A stretch of 64,000 nucleotides of DNA. Origin: Apostichopus japonicus. Taxonomy: Eukaryota > Echinodermata > Holothuroidea > Aspidochirotida > Stichopodidae. The notes under the pieces were generated by a model. That model did no database searches, was not told the DNA's origin, and saw only the letters and a program-made list of their open reading frames with translations. A program made the position numbers and the translations under genes. This document shows, one piece after another, positions 59,864 through 64,000 of the stretch (positions within the stretch are counted from its first letter, which is position 1; every line of letters begins with the position of its first letter). The stretch lies in contig NC_092564.1 of the NCBI RefSeq assembly GCF_037975245.1, positions 24,608,484-24,672,483 of the forward strand, given 5' to 3'.

Positions 59864-62800
59864 TCAAGAGAAGGCAACACTTCCCATCATCTTTTTAACT
59901 TTGTCGTCGTTCCTGAGGATGTTTGACTTGACCATGGCGATGGCATCTAGTTGGTCTACCACACTCTGATCCAGTTCTGAGAGCTGTGCTCGCAACGGTT
60001 CTAGTTCCGAGTCTGTTATACTATATTGCAATTACAGAAGAGAAAAACATTATGGTATTTCATAAAACGGATGACTTGTTAGTCTTTGTTGACAAACACA
60101 ACACTACCAATCCAACTAACATTTCAAAACCACTTCTAAGTTTTGAGACATTATCTATTACACAACAGAGGCTAATCACAGGAAGCCCTGATGGCAGAAT
60201 GCATGTTCTTCAGTGTCACTGCTATTGTAGTAAAGGGTGCAAGAATTGCATTAGAATGACCTCATTAAATGTCCTGGGCAGTGTTAATTACTAACTCAGT
60301 GCATGGTTTGTTGTAATATGGGTTGTCCAGCAGTGGGAGACAATTACATTTCTTGTCAGAAAACCAAAACTGTCCTTGAGATGTCCAAGGGTCAAACACA
60401 GTAAAAGAAATCATACATATTCCTCATGGCCTGTGGCACCAGGGGGCTAGACCTCCCCTCCCATAATACTCTGCAATGATTTACACATGGCTTGGTACCA
60501 TTCTCAACACCAATGAACATTGGTCTGACTCCTGTCACCCTTCCTGTTCCTGTTCCTTGATGCATTCATCTTGTAAGACATGCAAACAACTTTATAAGGG
60601 GCAAATATGGGGGAAATAATAGCAAACTTTCCTAAACCAAAAATCAGCCAAGCAGTCTAATGTTGCAATTGCCAAGTCACATACGGATACCTGATTAATG
60701 GTGCAAACAGAATTTTAATAGCAGTTAGATAACACTGCTCATCCTTCCGTCCAATAATAATTATGACAGGCATAGTAATAAATAAAGTACCTTTGTTCTC
60801 TTTTGATAGCTAGCTCGTGGTCCCTGTTTTCCTTCTTCCACATCTCCAGTTCCTTCTGCATGCTATCGACATCTTCCTGCAGGTAATCCATAATCTTACC
60901 CAGCGGGTTGGCACTCCTGGTCAGGGTTTGAATACTACCTCTGAGTTTTTCAACTTCTCTTTGGACCAGCTCCCTTTGTTTCCTATGGGCAGCATCCATA
61001 ATGACAGGTTTCTCCTAAAGAAATAACAAATGAAATCACTTGATGGTGATAATCAGAGGTATATATGCCGCAGTAGCTGTATTCCATCAAGTTATGGCAG
61101 GATGCAGGGTATGACGCTACTTCAAGAATCACAGTAATAAAACATCACACTGTACACAAATGACCACAGAATTGAATGGGAGAATCACTTGCAAACTCAT
61201 TTGCAAACTTACAAGCAAGGGTACAGAGAGGATGGTCAAGTCATTAGCTTATGTCACTATACAGATTATTACTATTGGACTTTTGGGGCAAGTATCTCAA
61301 TGTAAACCATTGTATATACATCTGACAAGAGTAAAATACTAACTGACATTAGTTCAAACTCTACTTATGTAGGGAGTGTCACTTTGACTGGTAATACAAT
61401 GGCACTGTTCTGTAGGAATCATTACTGACCATTTATACTCGGCCAAAAGTTGCTAACTGCTGGTTACTGGCTCTACCACTTGATCAGGTACTGTTCATAC
61501 TGGCAGTACCAGTGCTTTGAAACATGGTATGAGAGGACAGTATAGATTGGTACTGGCATTAGAAAATTGTCCCAACTCACTCAAGAGCCCCTTTAACTCA
61601 TTTAAGAGACACAGAAGTTACAGGAAAAAATTTAGTCCTTACTTCTTTCTGCTCAATCTTTGTGCCTTCTAGTTCCTTCTTCGTTTCAAGGATTTTCTTC
61701 ACTAGACCGCCATGATCCCCGTCATCTTCTATTGACTCACTTTGCATCGGCTGAAAATAGCACACCATTGAAGAAGAGAGAAGTTACTCATAAAATATTA
61801 AATGTATTAATACAGAGATCAGAGTAGCGCTTTTTTAATTAGCTACCATAATTAACTTGCAATAGCACAAAAAGAAATTTACACAAAGCTTGATTAGATT
61901 ACTAAAAGTGCAATAGATTTAAGCCTCACCCCAGGTCCATCATCGATGAGAGGTTGAGATTCCTCCACCACAAACGTTTCCTCTTCATCTTCCGAGTTCT
62001 GAGCGTTGTCAACGATGACATTTGAAACTTGCTTGCCACTACCAACCCTGTTACAGAAAGAAGAAATATTTGACAATGATGTAAAGACAATGCAATTTCA
62101 AATGGCTTGAAATTTTGGACAATTAAAAATCTTTACAGTGAGGTTATATCATTGTTAAGTTGTAACATGTAAAAAATGCAAAAATGAACATGTATTGTTA
62201 CCTACCTAAGTACTGAAAATATTTGGACAAGTATCAACATTAAGGGCTTGTATTATAACTCTAATGCGAGAATATGCGTACTTTAAATCACATCAAAATG
62301 GTATGCAAAGTTTTGAAAGTTGTCAATTATGAAAATATATGAATATAATGAGTACACAAGCCCATGTTGTACCATGTGTCATCCTCAGCTTCTCATCTGT
62401 GACAAAAGTTTTCACTTAAGTTAGAGTCATATTTGGTGAGGGTGATGGAGCGGGGGGGGGGGGGCTGCTAAGTAGGAAAAGATGTGTGTCATATCTCACA
62501 GCAACAGATATGACAGTGTTATCATATCTGAGTTGCTCGCAGACTTTAATTATAATAAACACAGTGCGTTTCATTTCACTTTAATTTAATTTAAAAAGTG
62601 TCTTATAACTAACCTTGATTCATCCTTATCTGTAGATTCCTGCTTCTTGAGCCTCGGTGGAGCAGGCCTGGCACTGCTTGGTCTTGCAGGTCTCCTGGAA
62701 GAGAGAATTCAGTGAAATATTATTCTATGATTATTACATTTCCCTTCTTCAGAGTATGCTTCGCACCCCTTAATGCTCCTCTTCTCTTTCATCACAGATA

Positions 62801-63315
62801 AACACTATCACAGAAGTTAGCAGGTTGATTTGATGGTTGTCTAAGTAATGCAGTTTACATTAAGTGGTAAATCTCAAAGACTTTTAAGGGGGAAATTTGT
62901 TAAAAATTAAAAGTGATATTGAAATACGACCTGGAGTGGTAGCAGTGTATCTTAACAGTCTACAACATAGCAGAAGTTATCTTGTACCCAAAATCATCAT
63001 TTTACAATACCCTATTACTGTGATAGGCTTAACCTTATAGTACAACCATAAATCAACTGAAACAATGAATTTCACTGTCTGGCTGAAAGGGAACATAATA
63101 TGAAATATGTGTTCTTTGCATAGTTTCATAAAGGGCCTACATGTGATAGGATGCACAATATAACAGCTAGACAAATGCATATGTAGCTCCTTTTTCCTGA
63201 ATATAAAGGCATGTTGATGATTACCTGGTTGGAGGAGTGGCAAGGCCATTCTCCTCACCATTCACCCTCTCATCTTTGGAATGTCTGGTACTTGCTTTCT
63301 GTTCAGAGTCACCAC
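59864..63315 (-). CDS. TRAF3IP1: TRAF3IP1 / IFT54 (MIP-T3), C-terminal part; 5' end beyond window
   Basis: Minus-strand coding exons: 63315-63225, 62694-62614, 62047-61930, 61750-61643, 61014-60791, 60020-59864 (stop TGA at 59866-59864). Phases agree, giving 259 C-terminal residues. Matches in order: RRPARPSSARPAPPRLKKQE (Arg/Pro linker), GSGKQVSNVIVDNAQNSEDE, GLVKKILETKKELE, SIQTLTRSANPLGKIMDYLQ with EDVDSMQKELEMW, and the final coiled coil ITDSELEPLRAQLSEL to VKSNILRNDDKVKKMM. In animals IFT54 belongs to intraflagellar transport complex B; its C-terminal coiled coil pairs with IFT20, and the missing N-terminal calponin-homology domain binds tubulin. It also binds TRAF3 and microtubules in mammals. 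The N-terminal CH domain and Lys/Glu-rich middle are not in the window. SAC3D1 is convergent with it. Confidence 0.96.
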
Positions 63316-64000
63316 CTGTGTGAGGTTATTAAATTATCCATAAAGTGAACGTGCATATATGTTGTCACAATATTAATAAAGAAACTTAATGTGAATTTGA
63401 AAACATTTGGAAACAATGCTCTTTGAAATGAGTTCACAGGGCTTTGAAGTTTGAACCCTCTCGCAGAAAGACATCGAGCCCAAACAATATTAGTCTAAGT
63501 CAGCAACAATAGTAGCAGGAACAGAAAAGAATTATAAGAAAAATGTTCACAGCAACACACATGAAGATGATTTCACAAAAAAAGCTATCAAATATCTTTA
63601 AAGAAATCTACCTGCAAGGTATTTCAAAGAGAGGCAATTTGTTATTTGAAAAATGAAGAAGGAAGCATGATTCGCTTAGCATGTGATGGAAGGAAACGAG
63701 TACATGATCACTTTAATTCTTGCCAATGAATAATTTTTTTTTATTTTAGGAGGTCTGAAGTGATGTTGATGAGAATGGAAGAAGCTATTAAGGAGCTCTA
63801 CCTAATGAATATTTAAAGGCTACTTTTAACAGTTTACCTGTTTTTCAATTGTTTATCATAGTTAATTTTAAATTTTTTTATTGATGTAATATGTTTTATG
63901 GGTTTTTTTGTAATTTTTCTTTAACTTTTTAAGTAAATATTCAATCAATTGACAAAAAAACTCCACCAAAAATGAAAAGTCACAAATTTTCAATACTTTT
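63316..64000 (-). other. TRAF3IP1 intron, continuing past the right edge
   Basis: AT-rich sequence with no further TRAF3IP1 exon that I can identify on the minus strand. A plus-strand stretch at 63752-63815 has exon-like features and is described under findings. Confidence 0.6.

Overview
This is a stretch of animal nuclear DNA. It is AT-rich, its genes are split by GT-AG introns, and the spaces between them are full of short non-autonomous DNA transposons and tandem repeats. The four recognisable genes are conserved metazoan genes. An invertebrate deuterostome, most likely an echinoderm, fits the gene set, the intron sizes and the many TGGCGTAGCCAGG-type transposon ends, but this is inference and the sequence alone does not prove it.

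Layout. (1) 1-2938, minus strand: the 5' part of a Ser/Thr-rich mucin-like gene, made of five full and one diverged 450-453 bp in-frame repeats and running off the left edge. (2) About 3-26 kb: a gene desert with nested hAT-type elements, several with exact 8-bp target duplications, plus a TIR element built around an AGATATCT array, a truncated U2 snRNA retrocopy between 14-bp direct repeats, satellites, and two weak candidate exons on the minus strand (14.8 and 17.2 kb). (3) 26901-33574, plus: SMARCE1 (BAF57), nine coding exons, complete. (4) 36771-42875, minus: CHTOP, four coding exons, complete and convergent with SMARCE1. (5) 42.9-47.9 kb: the divergent interval between CHTOP and SAC3D1, with two hAT insertions, one ending just upstream of the SAC3D1 start. 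(6) 47902-55054, plus: SAC3D1, nine coding exons, complete; intron 8 holds a 2.5 kb repeat rich in AGGTCA direct repeats. (7) 59864-63315, minus: the last six coding exons of TRAF3IP1 (IFT54), whose 5' part lies beyond the right edge.

The genes are unrelated housekeeping functions rather than a pathway: chromatin remodelling (SMARCE1), mRNA export and arginine methylation (CHTOP), centrosome/spindle and a SAC3 fold (SAC3D1), and intraflagellar transport (TRAF3IP1). All exon boundaries below were read by hand from splice sites and phase; the phases agree through all four gene models, and the three complete models translate without interruption from ATG to stop.
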